Assembly (NCBI GenBank): GCA_965224065.1
Contig: CBDCYF010000005.1
Span: 3,286,001 to 3,350,000, forward strand
Length of the DNA: 64,000 bases
From: JAOTZA01 sp965224065
Lineage (GTDB): Bacteria; Acidobacteriota; Thermoanaerobaculia; Multivoradales; JAHEKO01
Direction of reading: 5' to 3'
Shown here: in pieces, positions 51,304 to 59,468 of the stretch
Numbering within the stretch: the stretch's first letter is position 1
Layout of the letters: every line of letters starts with the position of its first letter
Program-made: the position numbers and the translations under genes
Notes under the pieces: model-generated
Seen by the model: only the letters and a program-made list of their open reading frames with translations
Databases searched by the model: none
Told to the model about the DNA's origin: nothing

Positions 51304-51986
51304 GATCGCGGGGATCGCCAAACCCGGTTTGGGAGCAGACCGAATCGGTCGAGAAGTTCGCGGCGCGGGAGCCCGATCTGCGGCTGTCGGAGCTACTGGA
51401 CGGTTTTCAGGATCCCGCCGCCGTCAGGGTCCTGGATCTGGGTTGCGCTGGCGGGCGAAACACCGTCGTCCTCGCCGAGCGCGGCTTCGACGTCCACGCT
51501 CGCGATCTTTCGCGGGCGATGATCGCCCGCACCCGCGAGCGGCTGGCCCGGATCCACGGGCCGGAGGAAGCGGAGCGGCGTGTCCGGCGCGCCGCCATGG
51601 ACCATCTCGAAGACCTTACCGACCGTAGCTTCGATCTGGTGATCTCGCTGGGCGTGTTTCACTGCGCGTCGAGCCGGGAGGAGTGGGACGGCGCCCTGAG
51701 CGAGGCAACCCGGGTGCTGGTCGACGGCGGCCGGCTCCTGGTGTCGGTCTTCGATCCCGAGACCGATCTCCATGGCACTGGTATCACGCCGGTGCCGGAC
51801 CAGCCGCACGTCTACGACGGCTTCTCGTCCGGGCGGAGCTTTCTGGTCGATGCCGGGACTCTCGATAAAGAAGTCGCCCGGTTCGGTCTCACCCCCGCCG
51901 CCCAGACTACGACCGTCCGGGTCCCGCTCGAGAAGGGCCGCCGGGTGGTGGTCAACGCGTTCTATCGGAAGCGGGTTCAACGATAA
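51300..51986 (+). CDS. Class I SAM-dependent methyltransferase
   Basis: A 228-residue protein with VRVLDLGCAGGRNTVVLAERG (motif I, residues ~40-60), VHARDLSRAMIARTRERLA (acidic ribose-binding residue), FDLVISLGVFHCA and EATRVLVDGGRLLVSVFDP, the full Methyltransf_11/25 set. The substrate is unknown. The start is TTG at 51300, overlapping the regulator stop (TTGA), so it belongs to the TPR-kinase-regulator transcript. An alternative start is further in, but the overlap favours TTG. Confidence 0.82.
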   Translation: MRSRGSPNPVWEQTESVEKFAAREPDLRLSELLDGFQDPAAVRVLDLGCAGGRNTVVLAERGFDVHARDLSRAMIARTRERLARIHGPEEAERRVRRAAMDHLEDLTDRSFDLVISLGVFHCASSREEWDGALSEATRVLVDGGRLLVSVFDPETDLHGTGITPVPDQPHVYDGFSSGRSFLVDAGTLDKEVARFGLTPAAQTTTVRVPLEKGRRVVVNAFYRKRVQR

Positions 51987-52085
51987 GAACGGTGGCGGGG
52001 TCGTCGCGGTTCTCGCCCCTTTGGACACGATGCGGGGAGATACCGGGCGACGAGCCCGCCACCGGGATGGCCGGCCTTCGCCGCT

Positions 52086-53210
52086 TCAGTCGGCGTACTC
52101 CAGATGGATGTCGCCGTTGATGGTGCTGATCTCGACCTTGTTGCGCCCGCCGTTGAAGCTCCCCGTGCCGTTGATGATTTTCCGGGGCGATCCGAAGATC
52201 CGGGTCCAGCTGTCGGACTCGCTGATCGCCAGATCGACGTCGGAGACGATCTTGTACTTGTCCTGCCGGCCCTTTGTGTAGGCGAGCTCGATGTCGACTT
52301 CCATCGAGAAATTGCGCGGCACGGTGAGATAGATGTCCCCACCCTTGGACTCGATCTCGATGTCGCGGTCGCTCGCCTGGGGATCGCCGACGATCGTTAC
52401 CTCGACGTCGCCTCCCATAGTCGTCGCATTGACGCGACCGTCGACGCTGTCCAGCTCGATGTCGCCCCCCATGGTCTGTGCCTCGACGTAGACCGCGGCG
52501 CGGCCCAGTTCGATGTCGCCTCCCATGGTCTCGAGCTCGGCGCCGGCCATAGCCTCGCTCAGCTCGATGTCGCCCCCCATGGTCGTGATTACCACCGCCT
52601 CGCCGGTCGACGAGCCGTCCGGGCGGGTGACGTTTTTGTAGATCACGTCTCCTCCCATCGAGGACCCATCGACATCCCCGGTGATGTTCTGAAGCAAAAC
52701 ATCGCCTCCCATGGTCTCCACCTCGCCGTCGACCTGCGAGTCCGTCAGCTCGATGTCGCCCCCCATGGTCGTGAATTCGAGGCTGCCGGCGAGGTTCGAG
52801 AGCTCGAGATCTCCACCCATGGTCTCTCCCCGGATGGTTCCCTCGATGCCGTCGATCTCGACGTCGCCACCCATGGTCTCGATCTCGAGGTCGAAACGTC
52901 GCGGCACGCGGATCGACAGATCCACGCCCTCACGGCGAAACCTGCGACTGGACTCGACGTGGATCAGGACTCCGCGGTCGGTCCGCTTGATGGTGATCTC
53001 CTGGCGGTCGGAATCATCCCCGTCGGCTTCGACCGCGACCTGGTTGGCGTCCCAGCCGGCGATCTCGACGTCGCCGCCGGTCTCGATGTCGATTTCGAGC
53101 AGCTCGCCCGGCGAGGCGTCGAGGACTTCCTCGATGTCCGGTGCCGCCCAGGCGGCTCCGGTCAGCAACACCAGCAGGCCGACGGCGATCGTGCTTTTTT
53201 GTGTCTTCAT
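52086..53210 (-). CDS. DUF4097-family repetitive beta-solenoid protein, exported
   Basis: A 374-residue protein from ATG at 53210 (GAGGAGG upstream) with a signal peptide ending TGAAWA. The body shows about ten repeats of [E/T]TMGGD[V/I]EL, each 15-25 residues apart; one copy reads ESKGGDIYL and one SSMGGDVIY. The pattern fits the DUF4097 beta-strand repeat family, predicted to form a right-handed solenoid in the envelope. It is third in an operon behind an ECF sigma factor and its anti-sigma factor, so it may take part in the signal or be part of that stress response. The biochemical role is unknown. Confidence 0.85.
   Translation of the reverse strand: MKTQKSTIAVGLLVLLTGAAWAAPDIEEVLDASPGELLEIDIETGGDVEIAGWDANQVAVEADGDDSDRQEITIKRTDRGVLIHVESSRRFRREGVDLSIRVPRRFDLEIETMGGDVEIDGIEGTIRGETMGGDLELSNLAGSLEFTTMGGDIELTDSQVDGEVETMGGDVLLQNITGDVDGSSMGGDVIYKNVTRPDGSSTGEAVVITTMGGDIELSEAMAGAELETMGGDIELGRAAVYVEAQTMGGDIELDSVDGRVNATTMGGDVEVTIVGDPQASDRDIEIESKGGDIYLTVPRNFSMEVDIELAYTKGRQDKYKIVSDVDLAISESDSWTRIFGSPRKIINGTGSFNGGRNKVEISTINGDIHLEYAD
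52300..52890. repeat. Near-repeat array encoding TMGGD units
   Basis: On the plus strand the phrase GATGTCGCC-CCCATGGTC and close variants recur about ten times at irregular spacing, coding for the TMGGD repeats on the minus strand. The DNA repeats are long enough to promote slippage or recombination. Confidence 0.7.
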
Positions 53211-53257
53211 TTTAAAACCTCCTCGGTTGGTGAACGCTTGTCTTTGGTTCCAAAACA

Positions 53258-54184
53258 TCAGAATTTGGCGAGATAGGTCTTCGCGCGCGTGGCGATAGCG
53301 GTTCCCGGTTCGGGTGAGCCCGCGGCCAGGGCCGCGGTCAGCGCGTCCGGGGCCACCCGCCCCTCGGTCAGGTTGTCGATCGCCAGCAGCCGCAACTGCA
53401 CGGATTCCTCGCGCTTGAGCACGTCGAGCAGCGCCGCTTGGATCTCCGGATCGGAGGGGTTTGTCGCCAGCTTTTCGAGCGCCTTGAGACGCACCGCGAG
53501 ATTCTCGTCGTCGAGCAGCGTCGCAATCAGCGCGTCGCGCACCTTGGGCTCGAGGGCCGGAGCCAGAGAGATGGCCTCGAGACGGGTGTCGAGCGGCGAC
53601 GGGTTGACCAGCGACTGCACCAGGATCTCGGTGACCACCGGATCGTCTTTGGGCCGGATCAGATCCAGGTGAGTCGAAACGTCAAAGCTAAGGGCGATCA
53701 TCTCGTCATCGAGCTCGTGGACCTGGACGTTGGAGTAGACGTATGGAGAGTTCTCGGTCTGGACCAGCTGCCGGTTCTGCGACGCGGCCAACTCGATCCC
53801 CTGGGTCAGACTCTCCCGGGGCGCGGGCTGGCTGAACATGCCGCGCGGACCGCCCATGCCGACCACAAAGCCAGCCACGAGCAACACCGCGGCCAGACCC
53901 GCGGCGAACGCGGGCCGGGTGAAGAGCGAGCCCAGGTTTCCGAAGCTCCAGCCGGTGGATGCTTGCCCGCGCAGCTTGCGGAGAACGCTTCGGCGCAGCT
54001 CGAGCATCTCGGTGTCGGTCGGCTCGGCGGTCGCCAAAAGATCGATCCCAGACAGCCGGAGATGGATGTCGTGGAGCTCGCTGCACACTGGGCAGCGCCC
54101 GGCGTGGGCTTCGAGCTCGGCGCTCGGCTCCCCGCCTTCGACCAGGGTCTCGATCAATTTTCGGCTTTCGACGCATTCGGTCAT
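53258..54184 (-). CDS. Zinc-finger anti-sigma factor with HEAT-like C-terminal domain
   Basis: A 308-residue protein from ATG at 54184. The N-terminal anti-sigma zinc finger shows H-A-G-R-C-P-V-C (the H-x3-C-x2-C signature) near residues 27-34. One membrane helix follows near 90-113 (FAAGLAAVLLVAGFVVGM). The periplasmic part ends in HEAT-like repeats (SPLDTRLEAISLAPAL; ENLAVRLKALEKLA; EESVQLRLLAIDNL). It would hold the downstream-acting ECF sigma factor inactive until an envelope signal arrives. It lies 23 bases after the sigma gene. The HEAT-like extension is uncommon for anti-sigma factors of this size. Confidence 0.82.
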   Translation of the reverse strand: MTECVESRKLIETLVEGGEPSAELEAHAGRCPVCSELHDIHLRLSGIDLLATAEPTDTEMLELRRSVLRKLRGQASTGWSFGNLGSLFTRPAFAAGLAAVLLVAGFVVGMGGPRGMFSQPAPRESLTQGIELAASQNRQLVQTENSPYVYSNVQVHELDDEMIALSFDVSTHLDLIRPKDDPVVTEILVQSLVNPSPLDTRLEAISLAPALEPKVRDALIATLLDDENLAVRLKALEKLATNPSDPEIQAALLDVLKREESVQLRLLAIDNLTEGRVAPDALTAALAAGSPEPGTAIATRAKTYLAKF

Positions 54185-54207
54185 TTGACTCGTCCTTTCG
54201 GTCGCCG

Positions 54208-54795
54208 TTACGCGCTGGCAACCTGCTTTCTGAGACTGCGAACACCGCGAAAGAGGACGTTTTTGGCCGTCCCTTCGCTGCATTCGAGTGCCGAGGCCAC
54301 CTCGCGCACCGACAGGCCGTGCAGATAGCGCAGAACCAGGGCGGTGCGGTAGCGCCGGTTGATCCGGCCGAGGCCCCGGAGCAGGATCTTTTCCTGCTCC
54401 TTGCGGAGCTGCCGGGTCTCCTGGTCCGCGTCGGAAGCGGTCGCGGGTAGCTCGGCGTGGGTGGACTCGAGGGGCTGGTGTCCGTGTTCGTGCCGGCGGT
54501 TGGAGCGCAGCCAGCTCACCCCTTCGTTGTAGGCGACGCGCATCAGCCAGGTCTTGAAGCTGCTGCGGCCGGCAAAGCCCGACAGCTTGCGAAATGCCTT
54601 CAAAAACACGATCTGGCACAGATCGAGCGCGTCGTCGTGGTTGCCGCCAAAGCCATAGGCCGCCTTGTAGACCAGCTTCTGATAACGGCTCATCAGCTCG
54701 TCGTACGCCCCCAGCCGCCCGTCGAGAATTTCCTCGATCAGGTCGGCGTCGGTGGGCTCGGGCGGCCCCGCGTTGGGATCGGAGACTTCCGGCAT
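54208..54795 (-). CDS. ECF RNA polymerase sigma factor
   Basis: A 195-residue ECF factor: region 2 YDELMSRYQKLVYKAAYGF with DALDLCQIVFLKAFRKL (residues ~30-75), the -10-binding SSFKTWLMRVAYNEGVSWLR, and region 4 INRRYRTALVLRYLHGLSVREVASALECSEGTAKNVLFRG (residues ~143-183). It is the first gene of the sigma / anti-sigma / DUF4097 operon and probably autoregulates it. The 78 bases before the leader ORF on the opposite strand should hold its promoter; I see no clear GAAC-type -35. Confidence 0.92.
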   Translation of the reverse strand: MPEVSDPNAGPPEPTDADLIEEILDGRLGAYDELMSRYQKLVYKAAYGFGGNHDDALDLCQIVFLKAFRKLSGFAGRSSFKTWLMRVAYNEGVSWLRSNRRHEHGHQPLESTHAELPATASDADQETRQLRKEQEKILLRGLGRINRRYRTALVLRYLHGLSVREVASALECSEGTAKNVLFRGVRSLRKQVASA

Positions 54796-54873
54796 TCGTC
54801 TACCTTAGACGCAGCCCCGAGCGCTTGGTTAGCATGGAGGCGGGAGAAAGCGGATGAAGAGCGCCGGCTGAGA

Positions 54874-54969
54874 GTGGGCGACGAGATCTACGACGCGCGG
54901 ATCTACTCCCTGGTCCGCTCGCGGTGGCGGGAGCGACAAACCGGCCGACAACAAAAGGAGGCGTCATGA
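54874..54969 (+). CDS. Possible 31-codon small ORF coupled to the next membrane protein
   Basis: GTG at 54874 begins a charged 31-residue frame (VGDEIYDARIYSLVRSRWRE, then RQTGRQQKEAS) whose TGA overlaps the ATG at 54966. No Shine-Dalgarno precedes it, so it may be chance. The AGGAGG just before 54966 belongs to the downstream gene. Confidence 0.25.
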   Translation: MGDEIYDARIYSLVRSRWRERQTGRQQKEAS

Positions 54970-55346
54970 AAGTCAGAGTCGGACTGGGAATCACCGCGGC
55001 CGTGCTGCTGCTCGCCAGCGCCCTGGCGCACTCTTTCCTGGGGTGGCCCGCGATGCGCTCGGCGCTCGAATCCGCCGGTGCCGGGAAGGAACTGACCGGT
55101 GCGCTCGCCGCGGGTTGGTCGTTTGGGTCGGTTGCGATGGTCGTGTTCGGGATGATCGTCCTATTCTCCGCGCTGGCGGTGCGCCGGGGTGAGAAGCCGC
55201 GGCGGCTCACGCCGGCGGTCATCGCGCTGGGCTATCTCGGCTTTGGGCTGAGCGCCTATGTGCTCCGAGGTGGGAACACCCACTTCTTGCTCTTTGTCGG
55301 TCTGGGTCTGCTGGTCGCGGCCTTCGCTTGGTGGCCCAATCGATGA
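54966..55346 (+). CDS. Small four-helix membrane protein of unknown function
   Basis: A 126-residue protein from ATG at 54966 with AAAAGGAGG upstream. It has four predicted membrane helices (VRVGLGITAAVLLLASALAH; GSVAMVVFGMIVLFSALAV; RLTPAVIALGYLGFGLSAYV; FLLFVGLGLLVAAFAWW). No named family is recognised. It is divergent from the ECF operon and overlaps the next small membrane-protein gene by four bases (ATGA). Confidence 0.75.
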   Translation: MKVRVGLGITAAVLLLASALAHSFLGWPAMRSALESAGAGKELTGALAAGWSFGSVAMVVFGMIVLFSALAVRRGEKPRRLTPAVIALGYLGFGLSAYVLRGGNTHFLLFVGLGLLVAAFAWWPNR

Positions 55347-55663
55347 GCGGACGCGCGGCGGCCAACTTTGTTCGAGCGGCGGTCTTTGTGTGGAGCCTCG
55401 TTTTCGCGTTGTCGATTCTTTTTGCCGTGCTCGCGGAGAAGACCGGCAGCGGGTTTACTCGCGGCGCCAATCGCATCGAGATCTTTTTGACCTGGCAGTT
55501 CGCCGCAGTCGCGGTGGCGGTAGTCGCAGCGGTGGCCGCCCGGCTGGGACGGAGCAAGATCGCCAAGCCGGTTCGAGGGTTGGGCTATTTGCCGCTGGCG
55601 GTCCAGGTCCTGGTCGGAGTGGTGCTCCTCGTCGTTGCCGGGATCGTTTTGTTGGTGAACTAG
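55343..55663 (+). CDS. Small three-helix membrane protein of unknown function
   Basis: A 106-residue protein starting at ATG 55343 inside the previous stop. Three helices are visible (RAAVFVWSLVFALSILFAVLA; WQFAAVAVAVVAAVAARLG; AVQVLVGVVLLVVAGIVLLV). Function unknown; it pairs with the preceding membrane protein, and polX follows only five bases after its stop, so the three are probably cotranscribed. Confidence 0.7.
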   Translation: MSGRAAANFVRAAVFVWSLVFALSILFAVLAEKTGSGFTRGANRIEIFLTWQFAAVAVAVVAAVAARLGRSKIAKPVRGLGYLPLAVQVLVGVVLLVVAGIVLLVN

Positions 55664-55668
55664 CGGCG

Positions 55669-57411
55669 ATGGAGAACCGAGAGATCGCCGCCGTGTTCGG
55701 CGAGGTTGCCGATCTCCTGCAGCTCCAGGACGCCAACCCGTTCCGGGTGCGCGCCTATCGCAACGCGGCGCGGGTGGTGGGGGAGGAGCCGACGCCGCTC
55801 GCCAAGCGGCTGGCGGCCGGCGAGGATCTGACGCGGTTACCGAGCATCGGCCGCGAGATGGCGGCCCACATTGAAGAGCTGGTCGAGACCGGCGAGCTGT
55901 CGCTGCTGGACGACCTGGGCACCGAGGTCCCACGATCCCTGGTCGAGGTCATGGCTCTGCCCGGGCTGGGGCCCAAGAAGGCCGCCAAGCTGTGGAAGGA
56001 GTTGGGAGTGGAGACGGTCGAAGACCTGGCGGCGGCGGTCCAGGCCGGCACCGTCGCGGGCCTTGCCGGTTTTGGACGCAAGACCGAGCTGCGTCTTGCG
56101 CGGGCCATCGCGCAGCGGGCGCGCCGGCGCGGCCGGTTCAAGCTGGTCGAGGCCGACCGCGAGGCGCGCCGGTTGCTGGAGCATCTTGAGAGTGTTGAGA
56201 GCATACGCCGGGTCGAGATCGCGGGCAGCTTCCGGCGCCGGCGCGAGACGGTCGGCGATCTCGACGTCCTGGCGGTGTCGTCGACCCCGGACGAGGTGAT
56301 GGGGTCTTTCACCGGCTATCCGGAGGTTTCGGAGGTGCAGTCGGCGGGCGACACCCGAGCGACGGTGATCCTCAAGAGCGGTCTGCAGGTGGACCTGCGA
56401 GCGGTGCCGGCCAAGAGCTACGGCGCGGCGCTGATCTACTTCACCGGCTCGAAGCCGCACAACATCAAGCTGCGCCAGCGGGCGCTCGACCGGGGGATGC
56501 ACCTATCGGAGTACGGTCTTTTCGAGGCCGGGAAGCTTGGATCCGAGGACGAAGCCAGCACCGGCCGGTTTGTCTCGGGCAAGACCGAGAAGGCAGTCTA
56601 CCGGGCGCTGGATCTTCCCTGGATCCCGCCCGAGCTGCGGGAGGACCGCGGTGAGATCGAGGCGGCGGCGGGCAAGCGGCTCCCGCACCCGATCGAGCTG
56701 GGCGATGTGCGCGGCGACTTGCAGATGCACTCGACCTGGTCGGACGGCAAGTCCTCGATCGAGGAGATGGCGGTGGCCGCGGCCGAGCGCGGCTACGAGT
56801 ACATCGCCATGACCGACCACAGCCCCTATCTAAAGGTCGTGGGAGGGCTGGACGCCGGGCGGCTTCGGCTCCAGAGAGGGGAGATCGAGACGGTTCAGGC
56901 CCGGCACCCCGAGATTCGCATCCTTCAGGGCCAGGAGGTGGACATCCTGGCCGACGGTTCGCTCGACCAGGTCGACGAAGCGTTGGCCGAGCTGGATCTG
57001 GTGGTTGCGGCCGTCCATTCGCAATACGACCTGCCGCCGGCCGAGCAGACCCGCCGAATCGTCAAGGCGCTGCGGCATCCGGCGGTCCAGATCCTGGCCC
57101 ACCCCACGGCGCGCAAGATCAACCAACGCGCCGGGATGGACTTTGATCTCGACGCGGTGCTCGAATGTGCGCTCGAAGAAGGCGTCGCCGTAGAGCTCAA
57201 CGCCCTTCCCAGCCGGTTGGACCTGCGCGACACCCACCTGATCAAGGCTCGTGAGATGGGGGTCAAGATCGTCATCAGTACCGACGCCCACCATACCCGT
57301 GACCTAGACGCCATGCACTACGGCGTCGACCAGGCGCGCCGGGCCTGGCTCGAGCCGCGCCATGTGCTCAACACCCTGCCGCTGCCGGATCTCCTATCCA
57401 AATTAAGGTGA
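55669..57411 (+). CDS. polX: DNA polymerase X family with PHP domain
   Basis: A 580-residue protein of standard bacterial PolX length. Two helix-hairpin-helix segments lie near residues 50-125 (LPSIGREMAAHIEELV; LPGLGPKKAAKLW). The nucleotidyltransferase palm is IAGSFRRRRETVGDLDVL near 185-202 with the catalytic aspartates. The C-terminal PHP domain from ~345 (DLQMHSTWSDGKSS; MTDHSPY; HPTAR; STDAHHT) acts as a 3'-5' exonuclease/AP endonuclease. It fills small gaps in base-excision repair. Start ATG at 55669; the last codons SKLR and the stop lie in an inverted repeat shared with the convergent ABC-F gene. Confidence 0.96.
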   Translation: MENREIAAVFGEVADLLQLQDANPFRVRAYRNAARVVGEEPTPLAKRLAAGEDLTRLPSIGREMAAHIEELVETGELSLLDDLGTEVPRSLVEVMALPGLGPKKAAKLWKELGVETVEDLAAAVQAGTVAGLAGFGRKTELRLARAIAQRARRRGRFKLVEADREARRLLEHLESVESIRRVEIAGSFRRRRETVGDLDVLAVSSTPDEVMGSFTGYPEVSEVQSAGDTRATVILKSGLQVDLRAVPAKSYGAALIYFTGSKPHNIKLRQRALDRGMHLSEYGLFEAGKLGSEDEASTGRFVSGKTEKAVYRALDLPWIPPELREDRGEIEAAAGKRLPHPIELGDVRGDLQMHSTWSDGKSSIEEMAVAAAERGYEYIAMTDHSPYLKVVGGLDAGRLRLQRGEIETVQARHPEIRILQGQEVDILADGSLDQVDEALAELDLVVAAVHSQYDLPPAEQTRRIVKALRHPAVQILAHPTARKINQRAGMDFDLDAVLECALEEGVAVELNALPSRLDLRDTHLIKAREMGVKIVISTDAHHTRDLDAMHYGVDQARRAWLEPRHVLNTLPLPDLLSKLR

Positions 57412-57481
57412 CAGGATACGTAATGATCGACACCCGACCCGACTCGATAAACTGATAATTACGTGTTCTGTCACCTTAATT
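57401..57481. repeat. 24-bp inverted repeat between convergent genes, supplying both stop codons
   Basis: AATTAAGGTGACAGG... (57401-57424) and its reverse complement (57458-57481) match at 22 of 24 bases around a 33-base centre. The left arm holds the polX stop (TGA 57409-57411) and the right arm the ABC-F stop (TAA on the minus strand, 57476-57478). The sequence looks like REP-type palindromes tied to Y1/RAYT transposases. It may also stop transcription in both directions. Confidence 0.8.
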
Positions 57482-59392
57482 GAGGAGTTCGATCTCGGCC
57501 TCGGTCTTCTCCCACTCCTTCATCAGCTCCTCGATCTTGGCGTTGAGGTCCTTCTGCTCGCGTTCGAGGCGGCCGACCTGTTTGGGCGGTGTCTTTTCAA
57601 AGTAGCTGGGATCGCAAAAAAGCTCATTGATCTCGTGCACTCGTGACTCGGCGCGCTCGATCTCGCTCGTCAGCGCGTCGCGTCGGTGCTCGAGGGCGCG
57701 GAGCTGGCGCTTGCGGTCGCTGTCGCCGCGGCTGCGCGCCTTTTTCTCGCGGCGTTTCTCGCGTCGGGCCTTGAGCACCACGGCGTCGGAGTCGAGATGG
57801 TCGTCGCCACAGTGGGCGATGTAGTCCTCGAATGTGCCGCGGTAGTCGTCGAACCCCTCGGGCTTGATCTCGACGATTCTCGTCGCCAGTTGCGAGACAA
57901 ACCAGCGGTCGTGGGACACGAAGACCAGTGTGCCTTCATAGTTTTTCAGGCCTTCGACCAGCGCCTCGATGGCCTCGAGATCGAGATGGTTGGTGGGTTC
58001 GTCCAAGACCATGACGTTGGGTTGCTGCACCGCCAGGCGCGAGAAAATCGCCCGCGCCGCCTCACCGCCGGACAGGTTGCCGAGCCGCTTGTCGACCTCG
58101 TCGCCCGAGAACAAGACCTGCGCCAGATGTCCGCGCACAAAGCCGATCGGTTCGCCCGGGCAGGTGTGCCACAGCCAGGCTTCGAGGGTCTCGCGCTCGG
58201 GCTGCAGGTGATCCTGATGATCCTGCGGGAAGTAGCCCGGGTGGGCCTCGTATCCCCAGCTCGCTTCCCCCGAATCGACTTCGACGTCGCCCACCGCGAT
58301 TTTTAGCAGGGTCGATTTGCCGATGCCGTTGGGCCCGATGATCGCCACCCGATCGCCGCGTCCGATGGTCAGCGAGACATCGGCGAGGACCTGGTTATCT
58401 CCGTAGGCCTTGGAGACTTCCTCGAGGGTCAGAACCTCACGGCCGCTCGGTCGCTTCTGTGCGAATTTGAATGTGGGGTAGCGGCGCGAGGTCTGGGCGA
58501 GCGGCTCGATCTCGCGCTGCCTCTTCTCGATCAGCCGCAGCTTGGACTGCGCCTGCCGTGCCTTGGTGGCCTTGGCGCGGAAGCGGGTGACGAACTGCTG
58601 GTGGTGCGCGATCTCTTTTTCGCGCTTCTCGATCTCTTTTTGCTTGCGCTCGCGCTCGGCGGCCTTCTGCTCCACAAACGCCGTGTAGTTGCCACGGTAG
58701 AGGCTCACCGTCTCGTAATCGACGTCCAGAATCGAGGTGCAGACATTGTCGAGAAAACGGTGATCGTGCGAGATCACCACCGCGACGCCGGTGTACTCCT
58801 GCAGAAACTTCTCGAGCCACCGGATCGACAAAATGTCGAGGTGGTTGGTGGGCTCGTCGAGAAGAAGCGCGTCCGGCCCCGAGGCCAGCGTCTGCGCCAG
58901 CAGCACCCGCAACTTGAAGCCACCCGACAGCGTCGACAGAGGCTGCTCGTGGGTCTCGGCTGCCAACCCCAGTCCTTCGAGCACTTCGGCGGCCCGAGCC
59001 TCGGCGGTGTAGCCGTCGTGTTTGAGCACGATCTCCTCGAGCTCGGTATAGCGCTCGGCGTCAAAGGAATCGTCGGCCCGCGCCAACAGCTCGTCCTTCT
59101 CGGTGGTTGCCGCCCACAGCTCTTCGTTGCCCATCAGGACGACATCGAGGATGCGCTCGTTCTCGTAGAGAAAGTGGTCTTGCCGCAGGACCCCGAGCTT
59201 GAGCTTCTTGGCGATCGACACCGTGCCTTCGCTCGGCAGCTCGTCGCCGGTGAGGATCTTGAGCAGCGTCGACTTGCCCGAGCCGTTGGCGCCGACCAGG
59301 CCATAGCGCTCGGGTGGATTGAGCTGAAAAGCGGCCCCCGCGAAGAGCGTTTGCGGGCCGAAACTCTTCGCCAGGTTGGAGACCGAGATCAT
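57476..59392 (-). CDS. ABC-F family ATPase (translation factor type)
   Basis: A 638-residue protein with two ATP-binding cassettes and no membrane segments. Cassette 1 has GANGSGKSTLLKIL (~35), LSTLSGGFKLRVLLA and LLLDEPTNHLDI. A PtIM-type interdomain linker follows with a basic coiled coil (AERERKQKEIEKREKEIAHH). Cassette 2 has GPNGIGKSTLLKIA (~365), LSGGEAARAIFSR and VLDEPTNHLDLEAIEA. A C-terminal coiled coil from ~540 resembles Uup. The family binds ribosomes and rescues or tunes translation. It diverges from the penicillin-binding protein gene, and its last codons come from the inverted repeat. Confidence 0.93.
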   Translation of the reverse strand: MISVSNLAKSFGPQTLFAGAAFQLNPPERYGLVGANGSGKSTLLKILTGDELPSEGTVSIAKKLKLGVLRQDHFLYENERILDVVLMGNEELWAATTEKDELLARADDSFDAERYTELEEIVLKHDGYTAEARAAEVLEGLGLAAETHEQPLSTLSGGFKLRVLLAQTLASGPDALLLDEPTNHLDILSIRWLEKFLQEYTGVAVVISHDHRFLDNVCTSILDVDYETVSLYRGNYTAFVEQKAAERERKQKEIEKREKEIAHHQQFVTRFRAKATKARQAQSKLRLIEKRQREIEPLAQTSRRYPTFKFAQKRPSGREVLTLEEVSKAYGDNQVLADVSLTIGRGDRVAIIGPNGIGKSTLLKIAVGDVEVDSGEASWGYEAHPGYFPQDHQDHLQPERETLEAWLWHTCPGEPIGFVRGHLAQVLFSGDEVDKRLGNLSGGEAARAIFSRLAVQQPNVMVLDEPTNHLDLEAIEALVEGLKNYEGTLVFVSHDRWFVSQLATRIVEIKPEGFDDYRGTFEDYIAHCGDDHLDSDAVVLKARREKRREKKARSRGDSDRKRQLRALEHRRDALTSEIERAESRVHEINELFCDPSYFEKTPPKQVGRLEREQKDLNAKIEELMKEWEKTEAEIELLN

Positions 59393-59468
59393 GGCGGCCG
59401 GCGAGGATAACACGGTAATTATTGGTGGCCTGGAAGTTGCAGTCTCGGTGGCCCGTGATGGTCGGGTT

